Made by a program: the position numbers and the translations under genes. A stretch of DNA of 64,000 nt from NCBI GenBank assembly GCA_008921705.1, contig VFFE01007646.1, forward strand, positions 1,588,396-1,652,395, in the 5' to 3' direction. Origin of the DNA: Burhinus oedicnemus (lineage: Eukaryota > Chordata > Aves > Charadriiformes > Burhinidae). Under the pieces are notes generated by a model that saw only the letters and a list, made by a program, of their open reading frames with translations, searched no databases and had not been told where the DNA came from. This document shows, piece by piece, positions 1 to 15,100 of the stretch (positions are counted from its first letter, which is position 1; every line of letters begins with the position of its first letter).

Positions 1-3000
1 ACTCTCCATGGTGCACGGCTTTTGCATTAGAAGAGGAAGTGTCCTCTCGGTTTCATACTATACACAATGGGTATGTTTCAAATACATACTGTGAAACAGC
101 ATTTTTCAGAAAGAAAGCCTTCACTGTCTTTGAAGTGAGAAGATGGTTAAATAGGAGCACATCACTTAGTTGGAGGCAAGATTCTCACTTCATCTTGCCA
201 GGCACCGCTTGGACTTTGGGCAGTGAAAACAGCAGGGAAAACTTGGACTCAATTGGGCTCAATTCCTTAAAATGTTTTAGTTTAAATGAGGCCAAAGACT
301 GTTCCTGAGCTTGCCGTGAAGTGAATGCTCAAGTACCTTCTGGAACTGGCATCTAAACCTGGAGGACAAATGATTTGGTTACAAACGATTTGGCTTTTTT
401 GGGTACCCTCAGGAAACAGCCTGCAACAGAAGACTTTATGTCAGGTTGAATTTGGGAGGTTAAATACTGCACTTATCCTTTTGGACTTGAAAGACGGGGT
501 CTTTTCTCACTGTGCTAACCATGCTGAGGCCTCCGGATCAAAGTGCTCCAGGGGGTTTGTTTGTTTGCTCTGTGCTCAAACTGCCCTTATCTCACATCAC
601 TTTTTGTGGGATTCAGTTAGCAAAACCAGGGACTGCGAACTTCACGCTTCTGCTTATAGCTCCTGCCACCGTCACTGCGCCGGAGACAGAGCAGATCGCG
701 TTGAGTTTCGTTGTCAGTGTGCAGATGCAGCACCAGGGGCTGTGGCATCACGGCGGCACAGCTTCCTGCCCTGCGGGCAACCTGGAACCAGGTCAAACAA
801 CAAAAGCAAATAATTGTTGAAGTATCAGAAGATGCGTATCTTCGGGATCGGGGCAGGGGGCTCTCAGCTCTGTAGCCAAACAATTTTTTGCAAAGACTTC
901 CAGGAACTTCATGAGAACGCACATAGAAATTAAGGATAACTTAACATTTTTGCTGACGGGAAATTTGTCCGTTCCCATGAGAGAGCATCGCGATGCGGCA
1001 GGATTGCGCAGTGCCATGGTGTGGGGTGCCTATCTGGGTTTGGATCGGAGGCCCAAGAGCTCTGGATGGGAAAATAAACAAATCCTGGGATGCTTTGTGA
1101 TGAGGAGCGAAGCCGTGCACAAAAAGAGCTGAAGTCTGAAGCAAGTCTGAGTAACAGGCTCTGTCTTCTGGGGCTTTGTTTTTCTGGTATAGTAGAGAAA
1201 CAGCCTAAGTCTACAGGGAGCTGAGCTGCAATGTTTTGCATCCTTTTTTTGGTGTTGTTTATTATGGGGATTTGTTGTTGGTTTTGGTGTGGTAAGACTG
1301 CTTTCACACCTACACCCTGAATTTTTTTATGCCTAGATAGACACCCTCATTGCCAGCCTATTTTACACTTGCTCACCAAAGTGTGATCTATTACATATAT
1401 ATCATGACCTGGTCTTTTTAACAACAAAGTGATACCAGGCATATTTGCAGATTTGTTCTTAAACAAAATTCTAGATGTATCTGAATTGAGACTGTGGTCA
1501 CCAGCTCAGTCTGCTAACAGTGAGAGCAGGGGGGAAACCCACGCGTATGAGAAGCTCAAAAGAAGCTGGTAACGTGCATTATTCTCATGGTCCTTGTGAA
1601 AATGTACGGTGGCTTCTTACTGTACAACAAGCAAAGTTATCGGGTTGAATTGTTGGAATGAAGGTGTGGTGAGAAAGACTAACTACTCAGCCCTCGGATA
1701 CCTTTCAAACCCTGGGTGAAAAGATGCCCCATGCTGTGATGGTCCATCACTGCGTTTTTGACATACGTGATTGGGGGTAGAAAAAGAGTATTGCATGCAA
1801 CACCATTGAATCACAGGCTACAAGGGTTTTTTCAGTCTGGGAGTACCAGTGGTTTAATTTTTATTTTCAACAGCTCCCCTCATGATACTTCACCAAACTA
1901 GTCCGATCACCTTGAGGAAGTTTTCCTATATAGAGCATTATTTTGTGTAGAGCAGTAGTATCACTGATTTTTATAATAATTTAAATGAGAAGGTAGAAAT
2001 TTTTGCATTAAATTATAATTGCTTAATCTCATTTTTTTCCACAAGTACTTTTTCATTTATTTCCTTGAAATACACTTTCATTAGTTGCTGTCTAATGATT
2101 TACCACTAAATGGAGTTTTTAGAATAAATGTGGCACTTACTTCTCCTAACAGGGATACTCTATATCCCTCTGTAAATATCTAAGCATTTGTGTAGCTTAA
2201 TATAGAACTAGTCACATTCTTTGTGTTACAAGTTTGATATTAAAGAGGTACCATTGTGGAAAGCTTTCTTTCCCCCAGCAGGGATTATTTTATGTGATTT
2301 GAAACAAGCTGCATTTGAATGGAATTGTAAAAATGCACAAAAGCATTTAAAAACTTTTAAAAAAACTTAAAATTAATTAATTATGTGAAATTACCTACAA
2401 ATAAGCTAGGTGGTTTTTTTTCTGTACTAAATTTTTCACCCTGTTTTGATTGCAGTTCTTTTTTCTTTTTTTTTTTTTTTGGAAAAACATCTTCAAATAC
2501 AAAATTCCCGTTTCTTTGATGCTACCTGTTTAGAAAGCAGTAAGCAAAATACACATAGGAGTCAGAACTTTAATGCAAACTGATAAACTGTGCAGTACAG
2601 TACCGCTTCCTTCTGCTATTTAAGAGAACCGCTGTGCACTGAAGCTCAAAGGCGTGATGTTTCCCTTCTTACCATGTTACACGATTATATTATAAAGCAC
2701 ATATGATGATACATACCAGTAACACATCTGAATTCCCTTGAAGCTGAAAACCCGTGAATGGTGTCCGTGCGTAGAAGTGCTAAGTATGTTGAACTCGTGT
2801 GTTAGCGCCTCTTTGCAACAGAAACGGGACTTGGCTTTGGGACAGCTCTGATTTTGCTGGGCAGGAGGAGCCGAATCTTTTATTCCTTCCCTGCTATGAA
2901 ACGCACTCATGATCAGAAAGAGCACGGATACAACCACCGGCGGCAGAGGTGGGGAGAGCCCTTGTCCTGGTCCTGGCCAAGCAGTGCCAAGCAGGGAGGG

Positions 3001-6000
3001 CTGACGCCGGCAGCAAATAACTGCAGAGAGCCGACCAGGGAGGAGACGGAGCTGATAGTTGGGCTGGCCTGGATACGGCCTGAGTATTCCCCAGTGCCAG
3101 GGGATCCCCAGCTGGCACTGCTTGGAGTTTGGTGGTCAGAAAAGTACAAAATTACCTTTTTCAGCCAAGGATCCTGCCCATCATGTGATGATATGTGTTC
3201 GGTTGTTCACAGGAGTATTGGTAAAAGACTAAGATCATTCCTACGCCAAATTCTAAGAAAGGAGAGTCAGAAGCAGCCCGTCTGTGGGTGAGTCACACAG
3301 GAAAACACTAGCACACATGACTGGTTCATAGTGATTTTGCCTACTGATGAGTAAAACGCAAGAAACAACTAAAAGCTTGCTTTGAAAAGCCTTTGTTTGA
3401 AGTACAGGTCTCCTTAATTCTTTGGGAGATCCCAACAGCTCTGCCGCACGACAAGAGACCGTCTAGGTTAGGTCCTACCTTGCCTTTACCAGCAGTGGCA
3501 CCACGTGCCAGAGCTGGTGTGTGGAAGGACCATAATGACAGCTCGAGTACCAAACAGTTACGTCAAAGCTTTGCCTAGGGCTTAAGATGGAGCATGGCCT
3601 GGTTGTTCAGGCTGGCACTTATTTACCTGGGGCAACTGGAGCTCTTGCAAGTGTCATTACAAGTTCCAGTGCACTAGTTGTGATGGTAAACTCCTTGGAT
3701 CGAACCCCATCTTTTTTGGTTTCAATGTTTTTGTCTCGTGCAACGGGGATGAAGGCCATCAAGGAGTATTACAATACCATGTCTGCATCTAGCCCTTGTT
3801 TGGATTCCCAGGGCTGCACGGGTTTGTCAGACTGTAAGTACTAGCTTCTTTCATGGTCAGCAAGAGAGCAGTCCAGTGCCTTTCTCCAGGTGTCCCCCCG
3901 CCCCAGCCAGTGCCAGAGCCGTCAGCCTAGCAAAGGCAACGAGCGTCCTCCTCCTCTTCAGCCAAACAGGTGTGCTGAAAACATCTGACCTGGCAATACA
4001 ACTTTTAAAGGCTGCTTACAGTCAGCTAAAGATGCAACGAAAAAGATGCATCGGAAGCAGAGCAGTCCTCCCTCACCTCAGGCTCGGCACTTGCCCAGCA
4101 TCGCTGACTGCGCCAGCCATGTTTGGAGGCAGAGGAAGGCTGGAGGAGGAGGGGGAAGCTTGCACAACTATTACTTGCTCGCATCATCCCAAAGGATCAA
4201 TTTTCAGACCATTACCTACTTTCCCACACATGCAGACGCACATACTTCACTGATCTGGAGAGGATTTATAAGTTAGCGTCTGAGGAATAACTATCAATAT
4301 ACAGAGACCATTTGCTTTAGGGGTTGTTAGTGGTTCTCCAGTAATGGATAACACCGAAACCTAGAAGCAGCCCAGACCCTGTTGTCCTCCTGGAGACAAT
4401 GTACGGTGCTATCAGCTTATTTTTCTCTAAGGCACATGTGGTGTCTTTGGCATCTTTTAAATCTGTCTTCAGCTCACTCGCAGAGCAGAGGCTTTCTCCA
4501 TTCCTAAGGCAGCCCGACAGACACAGCTATCTAGCAAGCCAGACTAGCCCTCTCCAGCACAATCACAGGAAGTTATTCCAAGCCTCAGACAAATCCCATT
4601 TCTATCTCTGGAAGAGTAAAAGGTCAAAAAACACCAGGCTGTAGCTCTGCCAGCAATAGCAGCCTGAGCCGTCGCAGGGCCACGGCGGGGCTGAGCGGAG
4701 GGGAGCGGGAGCCCGGTGGCTGTGTCCCACCATGGCTCTACCCTCCTGGCAGGGTTGGTGGCTCCTGCCCACACATCTGCAGGAGAAGGTGGAGGTTCAT
4801 GGGGCTCCCAAAGGACTTCACAGGCTGCGTCAGTCCACAAGCAGCCCCGGGAGAGGGAAGAAGGAAAGCGTAACTACCAGGTTACCAAAGCAGACTTTCT
4901 CTGGGAGTCAGCGGAGCCCTCTGATCCCGCCTACCATATTACTGTTGGCATCCAGCCACATCCCCATCCTCTCCCAGCAATAGGCAGCTTAATTAGCACA
5001 AGTCCTGATTAGCTCTTGCCCTCTGCTTGCAGCGTACTAGCAAAACAGGAGGGTTCTAGGGCTCTCTGCAATCCTTGAGCTCCAGAGCCAGCTCTCCAAT
5101 CTGCCCTGGCCTGGCCATGCCCACCATGCAGCGCTTTGGACACTTTGCCGTTGCTCCTGCAATCAAAGCAGGGACGTGAGGCATAGTCTTTCATCATTCC
5201 TCACTGTTCTCATAGGATTTCAGTAATGGCCTCTTCCCTCCTGTTGCTTCACTGGCAAGCCACTGCTTGGCTTTAGCAGAGAAGATACCTCATAACAATG
5301 CTTACAACGGCCAGCCCACGGCCTGATGATTCAGAGCGCGATGGGGCTACTCCACCCATAGTAAAAACCTGGGTGTGATGTTGAGAACCCCTTGCCTGAG
5401 GAGCTGGGAGGACGCCCATGCCGGGGCAGGGTTTGCTATCAGCGGGCTGGGGTGATGTGGACCTCTGGGGACGGAGCTGCTCCTCACGGAGGCTCTTCCT
5501 GCTGAGCTGAAGAGCCCAGTCCTTTCTCTCCATGACCCCCGCAGTTCGTTTTTCATTTGTCCTTCTTCCTTCAGCTTTCCTGCTCCTCCCATTCCTGTCC
5601 TTCCAACTTTCTTGCCGGTTAGGGGCTCCCCTACTCTCCCTTTGTAGCTCTCACTTTAACCCTCCCTTTGAAAACACTATTGCTCTACTTTTGCTTTGCT
5701 CCCCGGATATAAACACTCTTGCAACGACCCCTGTTTAAACCCAGCCCTCATCCCCGCTCCCGTTGCTACCTACAAACGCCACCAGGCCTGTGACACCCAC
5801 GTGCCGTCGCTCCTAATTTAGCCAGGCAGCAATCCAAATGGCAGAACCAGGGGGCAAAACACTGCCTGCCAAAACAGAAGCGGATTTGAGACCTGTTGAA
5901 AAAAGAGACCCGCAGTGGCCAGTAGCATGCGCAGGCCTACGGAGGATGGTGCTTAAAAACACAATGGTGGCTGAGGCCTGCCTTGGTGCCGACACAGCTG

Positions 6001-8718
6001 TGAGCTGTGCCGTCCTCGCCGCTGCGGCACGCTGTCACACTGTCACCTGCTGGCACCCAGGTACCTGCAAATGTGTTTCAGTCGCTCGCTGAAAAACCTC
6101 GCAGCTCTCCACCCCGCCGCTCACTCTCCTGCAGGATACTGTATTTGTTATAAAAAGGGCTGAACTGCTCCACACGGCTGCCGAACGCCACGTTTCGAGC
6201 GAGGGCAGCAACGGGGAAAGTCTTATTTGTTTTTCCCTGACAGACGGAACACTGTGGGTTCAGCCTGGAGCCGAGGATGTTTCACACGGTGTCTTTGTTG
6301 TCAATCTGTCTCCACACCCTCCCTAAGACAAATGCTGTGAGCAGTGGTTTCTTTGCCAGTGCGGAGGCACTGACTGTCAAGGATCTGCACTCTTTGAAAC
6401 AAGCTGAAAGCAAATTGCTGGGCACAAACCTCCAGTTATTTAACCGTTGTGTGGCGGGGCCATCGCTGGTGGGAGGCGGAGGAGAATTCGGCCTTGGCTG
6501 GGAAGGGAGTGCAGTGCCCTCCAGCCAGGCAGGAGAGCCCCATGGATTAACTCTGCTTGCACACTCAGCTGATCAGGAAATGGTTATATCTGTGGAGAAT
6601 TTGGAGGTTTTATGCGTCGTCTTTGTGGTTTGAGCAGATCTCAGTGTATAAGGCTGTCTTGGCATTTCTGCTGTTAGTTTTTCTGTCCTCATGGATGTCT
6701 CCCATGGGATTAGAAGCAGTAAAACCCACTTAAAAACTGAAAATGAGGTTATATGATTTCAAAAGTCAGCAGAGGAACTCCAAGCCAGCCTGAATTTCAC
6801 TTCAGCTCCTGTTTTGCAGTTCAAGTTGACAGCGTCACATTAGCCTTAGCATCAGCCACGCTTACATTCGCTTCCTCCTGAGGCATATGCGAGCACTGCA
6901 GACTGTGCAGAGGACTGCACACTTTCGGTTTTGAAGATTTATGAAATTTGGGCTGGATGAGGTCTGGTTTTAAGATCAGTTAACGCACTCTTCCCATCAG
7001 AGGAGAGCAGAACCCAGACTTTGTGGTCATTGCTGAGGTCAAGAGGGGGTCCTTCACCCCAATGCAGCATGCAGCCTTGCCAGCCTGGTCATGCCAGGGA
7101 GCCCGGCAGCCTCACCAGGGCTGGAGCCAGATGTGCTCCAGGTGCCCCAGATGTGCTTTAGATGCTCCCCCTGTTTCAGGGCACAGGGGGGAGCAAACGT
7201 ACAGTTATTTACACCAGGGCAGAAGGCATGTAGGTGGCCGTTGCACAGAGCTGGTGGCACTCACCTGCCATCACCGTCTATGAGGGGCTGCCCGAGGTGT
7301 GAAGGCATCGTCACTCACAGGCGCCCGAGTGAGGCAGGGTGACAGGGGGGAAAGGGGACAGCCAAGGAGCTAATGGAGCTCTTTGTATTCCCCACTTTCT
7401 TACAGCCTTGACACAGGAGAGGACGGCCAGGTGGAGGTGTGACAGGCCCTGCCAGCCTCGTGCTTGGGGGACACAGCAGCTTGGGTCTGAAGGATCCCTT
7501 GTTTCTTTAGCTGCAGACACCAGGAGGGTGTGGGAAGCACCTCTCCCTGCAGCAGCATCCCCTTTACCTCTGGGGAGCACTGATGCCATGTGTTTCTCCA
7601 CTGCCGATTCATTCAGTGCCAGCAGCAGAGGCGATGGGACATCCCCACGCCGCAGCAGTCCAGTCTCGACGCCTTCTCCTCCTCCCTGGTTCTTTCCCTC
7701 ACAGCCTCCCGGGAACCCTGGTGCTCCCGCCCCGACAGCCGGCAGCACGCACACGGAAAACGATGCAGTCACAGACTGCATCCATGTCCTGACTGCTCCT
7801 TGGTGACCTCATTTTCTGGGTGTAGCTCAGAGTGCAAAAAACACAAAAGAAGGGGATAGGGAAGGGAGGAGAAGAGATAGAGAAGAAGTTGCAGAAAAGC
7901 AGAAATAAACGCTGTAGTTTTGAAAAGGGCTGTGGAAAAACCCAGCTGGCTCATTATCCTCACTTTTGTAACAGTAACATTGGTCCTATTTCACCATCCC
8001 ACAAGCACATACTCTTCTGATAGTTTGACAGTTTAAAAAAGATTAAGATCCGGATAAGCTGCACAACACCACTGCCTTCAGCCGCGTTTACTAGTTTACA
8101 TTTACTAAGAATCTGGTTTTTGGTGTTTCATAGATTAGCATGCTGACAGGTTGAAAAATGATAGAAAGGGAGCTATTACCCTTCTCCCACATTGCTCATA
8201 TTTAAGATATTGCTGAGCACATTAATTGCACGTTGTTCCCAATAGATCAAGCTGAACTTTCATTTCTGAAATCTGTTTTTACTCCCAAACCGTTCCACTA
8301 TTTGTGGAGTTTGGCAGAGAGTTTTACTCCTGCTGTACTCGCAAAAAATCTGCATTACAAAACACTGACAACTGCCCGAACGTAACCCCAAAGAGAAGGC
8401 ACCTGCTCAGGAAAGCCGGCCCAGCCTTTTGCAAGCTGCAGCTTCGCAGAGGAACCGGCACATTTTGGCCATGCCTGAGGAGCTGGGCAGCGTGCGAGGG
8501 CAGGCTCGCCAGCTCCCTCCAGCCTGGGCTGCCATGGGACGAGCCACGCCACTCGGGTCTGTCACGACGTTGTTATCACAGAATTGTCATCGTGCCACCA
8601 GTCACCTCACAGCAATGAACCGCTCTGGATGTGAAACCCATGGGGTTCTGCAGAAATGAGTGCTATTTTTCTCTCTTTCTCTCCAACCCTCCCTGGCATT
8701 CAGCAGTCCTCCCAGGAT
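1..8718 (+). other. Probable GAB3 intron 1 sequence, left part
   Basis: I see no convincing coding exon, RNA gene or recognisable mobile element here. Base composition varies: about 1180-2600 is AT-rich with T and A runs (for example 15 T at 2466-2480), while 4650-5500 and 7050-7800 are richer in G and C. Open frames here are short, overlap on both strands and lack splice context. The assignment to intron 1 rests on the missing first coding exon of GAB3 and could be wrong if that exon lies closer in an unrecognised form. Confidence 0.55.
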
Positions 8719-9123
8719 TTCATAGAATCATAGAATGGTTTGCGTTGGAAGGGACCTTAAAGATCACCTAGTTCCAACCCCCATGCCATGGGCAGGGACA
8801 CCTCCCACTAGACCAGGTTGCTCAAAGCCCCATCCAGCCTGGCCTTGAACACCTCCACGGATGGGGCATCCACAACTTCTCTGGGCAACCTGTGCCAGTG
8901 CCTCACCACCCTCACAGTAAAGAATTTCTTCCTCATATCTAATCTACATCTCCCTTCTTTCAGTTTAAAACAGTCACCCCTCGTCCTATGGCTCCAATCC
9001 CTGATCCAGAGCCCCTCCCCAGCTTTCCTGTAGCCCCTTTAGGTACTGGAAGGGGCTCTAAGGTTTCCCCAGAGCCTTCTCTTCTCCAGGCTGAACACCC
9101 CCAACTCTCAGCCTGTCCTTATA
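8719..9123 (-). mobile_element. CR1 LINE 3'-end fragment (5'-truncated)
   Basis: On the + strand it begins with two TCATAGAA octamers, the reverse complement of the CR1 3' terminus, then GGAAGGGACCTTAAAGATCA and a continuous CR1 3' region up to about 9123, where similarity stops. It is a non-autonomous 5'-truncated copy of about 400 bases with no reverse transcriptase. CR1 is the dominant LINE of birds. The close match to the recalled consensus suggests a relatively young copy. It lies in the presumed intron 1, antisense to GAB3. Confidence 0.93.
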
Positions 9124-12100
9124 GGCATGTGGGACCTGGCCTTTCGCAGCACAGGGAGGACTGTGGCCATCTGATGAAGAGTAGCCCCACTCCTGTCTTC
9201 CGCTTTCCCCATGGCTGGAGTGGGGAAGTTCAGACATGCGCACCAGCTCAGGGTCGGGGCGGAGAGTGGGGAGGCAGAGGCGGATGCACAACCAACTCAG
9301 TACATCGCACCTCATCATTTTAGTGTCACATTGAATTTGGGCTTACTACACCACGGAGACAGCAGGACACTACCAGTAGGAGGTTAGGCACATTCCTGAG
9401 CAACATCGATCTGCTGCCAGCAGGTAAAGCTGAACTTTTTGCCTGGGCTGTGCACTGCTGTGGTCACCTGAAACCCAGGCTGTCCAGGCAAAGCTGGTGT
9501 TTGGCAAGCCCAAGGGATTTCCTTGGAAATAAATCACGGCACATAGTTGTTTTTAATGCTGCTGTGATCAGAGTGCAAGCCTGTAAATACGAAGGGATAG
9601 CAGAATTCAGAGTGTTAAGGATAAAGTGCGCAATGTGCCAAATGTAATTGTTTTCCTTTTGCAGCCCGTTATATTCAGATGTTGAGGAAATGATTTAATA
9701 TTTCTGAACATGTTGTGATTTCATCGTTTGGTTCAGCAAGGGAAGTTTGAGAAGTCATGCAAATTAAGATAAACATGAAATACTCTGTTGGCACTTTCTT
9801 TGCCATGCTGAGTTTTTTCTATAGCGGTGCTATACAGGGTATGCCAGCCCAGGGCATGTAGATGTCTTCACGTCGAGACAAAAGCTACAGCAGTGACCGG
9901 GGACTGAAAAAACTTAACCTATATGAGCCTCACGATTGGAACGACCAGTCCCAGGAGGTGAAAAGAGAAAGGCCTGAGGATGAGCGAGCGATACAGCTCA
10001 GGACCCAGGCGCCCAGTCCTCAGCCTGTGCCAGGGCCTGCCAGGTTTGCACCCCGGTGCTCATTCCCAGCTCTGTCGGAGTGTTGCGCTCCACAGGCTGG
10101 GGTGAAGTCGGCAAAGCATGAAACAATCCACTGAGAAAAAAAGCGCAGATCTGCAGAATTTCACAGGCAGCATTGCCTTCCCGCAGCAGAGCGGAGAAAT
10201 GGGCAGTTATCTCCTAAGCATGGGAAGTTTACATGATGAATGTTTGGATACTGGAGCTAACTTTAACCAGCTGACTTTGTGAAATGCACCTAAAACATGA
10301 AGGAAAGCGGAGCTCGCAGGGTGTTATGTCTTCAAACCCTTAGCCCTGAAACCCCTGTTCTCTCGGATGAGATGCAAGGTGCAACAGCAACAAAAAAAAA
10401 TTTCTGACAAGTCAGAGAGAATTCTTAAACAAACAAAAGAAAACCTGGCACAGGGAGCATTGTTTATATTTTTCCTAACATTTCTGTATTTTAAAATAAA
10501 AAGTGACAGGCAGTGGATGCTGCATATTACGAGCCACATGAGTGATGACCACTTTTCCACAAACTAAGGAGAGTGAAAAAATAATTCTAAAAATGTTTAA
10601 AAAACAGGTCAGCCTCCTGTGAAGTGTAAAGCAGAGATTAATTTAAGACAGCTTTTCAAGAAGAAGAAAACCCGGTTCTGGAAATGTTACGCTGCCTAGC
10701 AGAATACTTAAGGGTAAAACAACACAATTTAGTTGATGAGAAGACAGCTGAAAACAGCAGAACGGCAATCAAAATAGATTTTTAAATTCCTCAGCGTAGC
10801 TGGCTTTCTAATATTGTACTTTGAAATGAGCACATGGGTGTAAAACCAGCTATTGAGCACTTCCAGCCTCCTTCAGGGTTGTTGAGGTTCAGCTCAACCT
10901 GCTCTAGAGTTAGCATGGGCCACCTAATATACCCACCAGTAATTTGCATTCATCCTTACGTGTACGCAATACAGGAACAGACTTCATCCAACGCATTTCA
11001 CCATGTGTTTTGGTTTGTGTCTTACCCCCACTCTTAATGTACTCTTTAATGCAATTATGATATTTACTAAATAGGTCTGACAAATAACTCTTAGCTTATA
11101 ATCTGGTTTGTTTTCTGTAAATATTCAGTGAGGGAATCTGGCCGGTGAGGACTGGCTTCGGCTGAGCATCTGAATCATGCTGCGCTGTTTCCAGTTTGAG
11201 ACTGGAGAGACCCAATTTCTTGAATCGCGTTGCTGTGACAAATACAGACCTTTCCAAATTCCAGCTTATTTCAGCATAATTCATTTTTTTGCTGATTGTA
11301 TTCTGACAGCCCTCGCAACATGCCAGACACTGTCCGCTCCCGTAGGAGACCCGGCAGCCTGCCTGTGGCACCCAGCCTTGAAGGGTGTGCACCCGCTGAA
11401 GCCAGCAGGGCTGTGGGGAGCCGAAATTCCTCCCTGGCTCTGCCCCACATTGCTGTCAGAGCCGGTCGGCGTTTGTGCTGGATGCCACCTGCCCTGTCCA
11501 GGCATGGCTGGGTTATCAGCTACAGGGGGAGCCTGCCTTCCCCCAAAACAGGGTCTTTTACCATGCCTGAAGCCACCAGTTGATGTTTGCTCTCTGGCTG
11601 GAGAAAATTTGGTGTTGAGGGCAGCTTGTGTGTAACCCACAAAACCCAGGCTAGACTCATGAAGGGAGACTTCATCTTCTGATGTGGTTGATAGAAAGGC
11701 TGCTCGTGAGTCCAGAGGCAGATTTTCTATATTCAGATACTTTCTTCATATCATGTTTCCATTTTTGGGAATCTCTGCATTGCTCAGAGCTTCCTGTCAA
11801 GAGGAGGACCTGGCCCCCTCAGAGCAAATGGGAGCTTTGCCATTTGCATCAGTGGAGTTTAAATGTCACCGCAAAGGCCGGGTGGTTCCCGTGGGACTGA
11901 TTGCAAGCCAATACGTAGATCCCAGCAGAGATGGTCAGAGTCTGTATAGCTAGGAACACACAGTGAAATCAGTGCCCCCCTCCACGTGCCTAAATCCAGA
12001 GCTCATCTGGATACTAGCTAGCTGCTATTCGGATACTGGACCTATTTCTGGTTTTCTTTCTATCTTTGTGCATACGTCCAGAAAGGTTGGTTCTTATTTT

Positions 12101-15100
12101 CAACAAATGCGACCGGCTCTCCAAGACAAGTCCTCCCACACATGTGCGCCTCCTCCCTGTTTTTCTGCTTGCCTCCTGCACACTTCCTTTCTCCAGGCAA
12201 TTTTAGGAGTGAAATGAAGTGCAAAGGTCAAAGCCTTTGCAGCGTGTAGCCGCGAATTCAGTAAGGATGTAAAAAAGAACAGTCCGGCTTTGGCCCGAAG
12301 TGGATGGGGAGGATACGTCTTTTTACTCCCGCGCGCACCAGGCTGGGAGATCAGCTGAGCAAAACCCTGAAGGCGGGTTCATTTCCCTACACTGAACCAC
12401 ATTGTTATGATCAGGCAAAAGTGTAACAGCGTAAACATTTGCGACTTTTATTATGATCCTGCTGGCTGCTCTGGTTTTCTTCATTAGGTCCGACAGCGTG
12501 CTGTTGAAGGGTTTAGTTTAAAATAATAACAATAATAATAATACCAAAAAAAAAAAAAAAGGCGGTGTTGTGGTCCCCTACTAAAAGAGTCACTTTGCCC
12601 AATTTCCTGTTTATGTTCCTTCTCTCCGGAGCCGTCGCATCATGTGAGCACAGACAGTTATAGATAGGCTGCGTGACTGTTGCTGACCTCACACCACATG
12701 TTCAGTTAACAAGGTGAAACAGCAAAATTTGGTCTGTTTGTGTAAAGAATACCAAGAAAACTGCCAGTTCCGAGTAAAACAGAGGGAGAGGGACTCCCGA
12801 TAGCCCGAGGTAGGGCGCAATCTCCAGGCAGTTCTTTCTGGGCTTTAACTGCTTTGCACATCTGTATTTACATTGTGCTTGCAAGTTATAGGAAAGGGGA
12901 TTAGCCCCAACTCTATTTCTTCCCTTAGCAAAGCAGGTTTGGAGCCCTTCCATAAAAGCTATTAGTTTAGCAAATTTGCTCAAAATTTGTCCAAACTTCA
13001 GTCCCTTTGGTGTATACGTTTTCCTATACTTGCTTCCAAAAATGATTCAAAACTCCTGTGACTTAGCTAGCTTCAGTCATCCAGCAGATGATTATACCCA
13101 GCATTTGTATTTCAAAACTGCTGTTCCTTAAACAACTTGGAAGCAACCTGATTTTTATTAAGATCTCAAGGATCTGTGCAGAGCCTTCTAAAAATCCTTG
13201 AAGATTTTGCAAGACTTTTGGATTAAAGCCATTCTAAGAAATCGAAATTTACCTCTATCTAGTCAAGATTAGATCTTATTACTCTGTTGGTATTAAAGAA
13301 TTTATTGTGAACGAGCCAGAGAGATCTTAAGGGTTTCCAGGCCATTTTACACCAGTAGTTTTGATGGAACAGCAGGAATCCCTATCATGCGGCATGAGGT
13401 TCCAGTGGCACTTTTCCGACTAACAGAACATGAAGTTATGTTGTTAAATCCAGGAAGACCCGTGTCAGCGTTAGTTTCTCCTTTTTCCCTGTTTTCAACT
13501 CCTTTCTGTAAAAAGCCCAGTCCTGCATCCTGAGAAATTAGAATTTTATTTTCTAACTGAGCAGAGGAGCGGCACTAAGCCAGACCAGCAGTTTTCCGTC
13601 CATCAACCTCTGCCACCTTAAGCAGCTAAATAAGGATTTGAGATGGAAAAGTTCCACTGTGAGTGCATGCCTGCGGGTGTATGGATAAGCATCGCGTTTA
13701 TCAGGAATACGGTGTAACTTCAGAGGCAGGTGTATCCCTGTGACAGGTGAACGAGTCACAGCATGTGCGGCTTGCAATGGTCACGTACCAGTTGTCAAGC
13801 GCTTTAGGATTTAAAGGTGAAAAAAAAGTGCTCCAGAAATTTAAGCCGCAGTCAGGAGGGTGATAATAATGTCGTTTTAGATACTACACATAAACATGCT
13901 GTGAGGGAATATGGAACTAAAACTCTTGGCTAGCTGGCGAGGCTGTAAACATCCTCATGTAAAGAGTCCTGCCTGTAAGTCTTCACTGTCAGGGAGCTTA
14001 AATGCCTGCAAAAATGCAGCAGCCGTCAGAAGGTGTCATTTGGGGGGCAGCTTAAAGGAATTAATGTTTCACTGTGCCTGCCCTCAGGAAGGAAAAAATG
14101 TGCCGGAGGAGAGGAGGGCTCTGGGTGGGAGAAGATCCTTGAATGGCTTTAATTGCTTCAGCGCCATCTTCTGCTGCTGGGACCTCTGCTCTGAGCTGCG
14201 ACCTACTTTACATGCCCATTAAAAGTGAAAAAGACAGACAAAATGAAACAGAAAGGAGAGTATGAGGAGGCTCACGATGTGAGTCAAAGTCCACCCCCGG
14301 CTGCCCCAGCAGTTTGATACCCCCCATCCGGCGTCACGGCCGCTGGGGCTGCAGCACGCAGGGATCCAGGTGGGATGGGGTCCGCCTGCCTGCCCCGGGT
14401 AGGGGCAAGGCCAGCTGACCAAAACCAGCTTCCCTCCACCGGGGGCTTTTGCTCACCCATCGCAGGTTCATTTTGATGAGAACCAGTGGCCCACTGGAAG
14501 GGCTGGCAGCCCAGGGGGTGGGTGGCCAGCCTGGGGCCAAGGCTGTACTCAGGGCTGCCTGGGCTCTGCTCCACCTGGAGGCTTCCCCAGCTTGTGTGGA
14601 TCTCACACGGCAGCTGGCTTGCTTTTCCTCGGTTCTCCAGATCCCTTTGGGCGCTGCTTTATAATGATGCCGAGTCACAAAATTTTCAGTTGCTTCCTGA
14701 AAGCGTGTGAGACTGTTTTTACCGTCTTGTTAGTCCCAATGAAACACAGCCAAGCGCAGTGGGGGAGTTAGTTACTTTATTTATTTATTAATACCAACTG
14801 TGTCTTTTTACTGGCGCCCTGCAGATGCTGTCGAGATTGCTGGCCAGCCCTGGTCGCTTGGTGCTCCTGACAAAGCCCACTCGGCCACAAGCCTCTCCCT
14901 GGGAGGTGCAAGCCTCCAGGGCACGGCTGGGTTTCTGCCCTGTGGTGGCAGTTAGCTGTAATTTCGTAATGACTGATCCTTATGCTTTCTATAAATGAGC
15001 TCAAAGGGGCCTGCATGTATTTGCAGGGCAGCTGTTAACAAGACGAGCTCCAAGCTTTCAGCACCGCTGCTGTCAAAATAGGAGGAAGAATGGAGAAGTC

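Noticed and set aside
3587..3844. 85-codon open frame ending near a GTAAGT donor, considered as an alternative first exon
   Set aside because: No recognisable protein similarity, no promoter features, and the stop lies directly after the donor-like site; chance is sufficient.
9757..9764. Perfect POU octamer ATGCAAAT (another near 40650)
   Set aside because: An eight-base motif is expected about twice by chance in 64 kb on both strands.
9862..10134. 90-codon open frame beginning with a charged, Ser/Arg/Lys-rich stretch
   Set aside because: No known domain, no acceptor or donor in fitting phase, and codon use not distinguishable from the intronic background.
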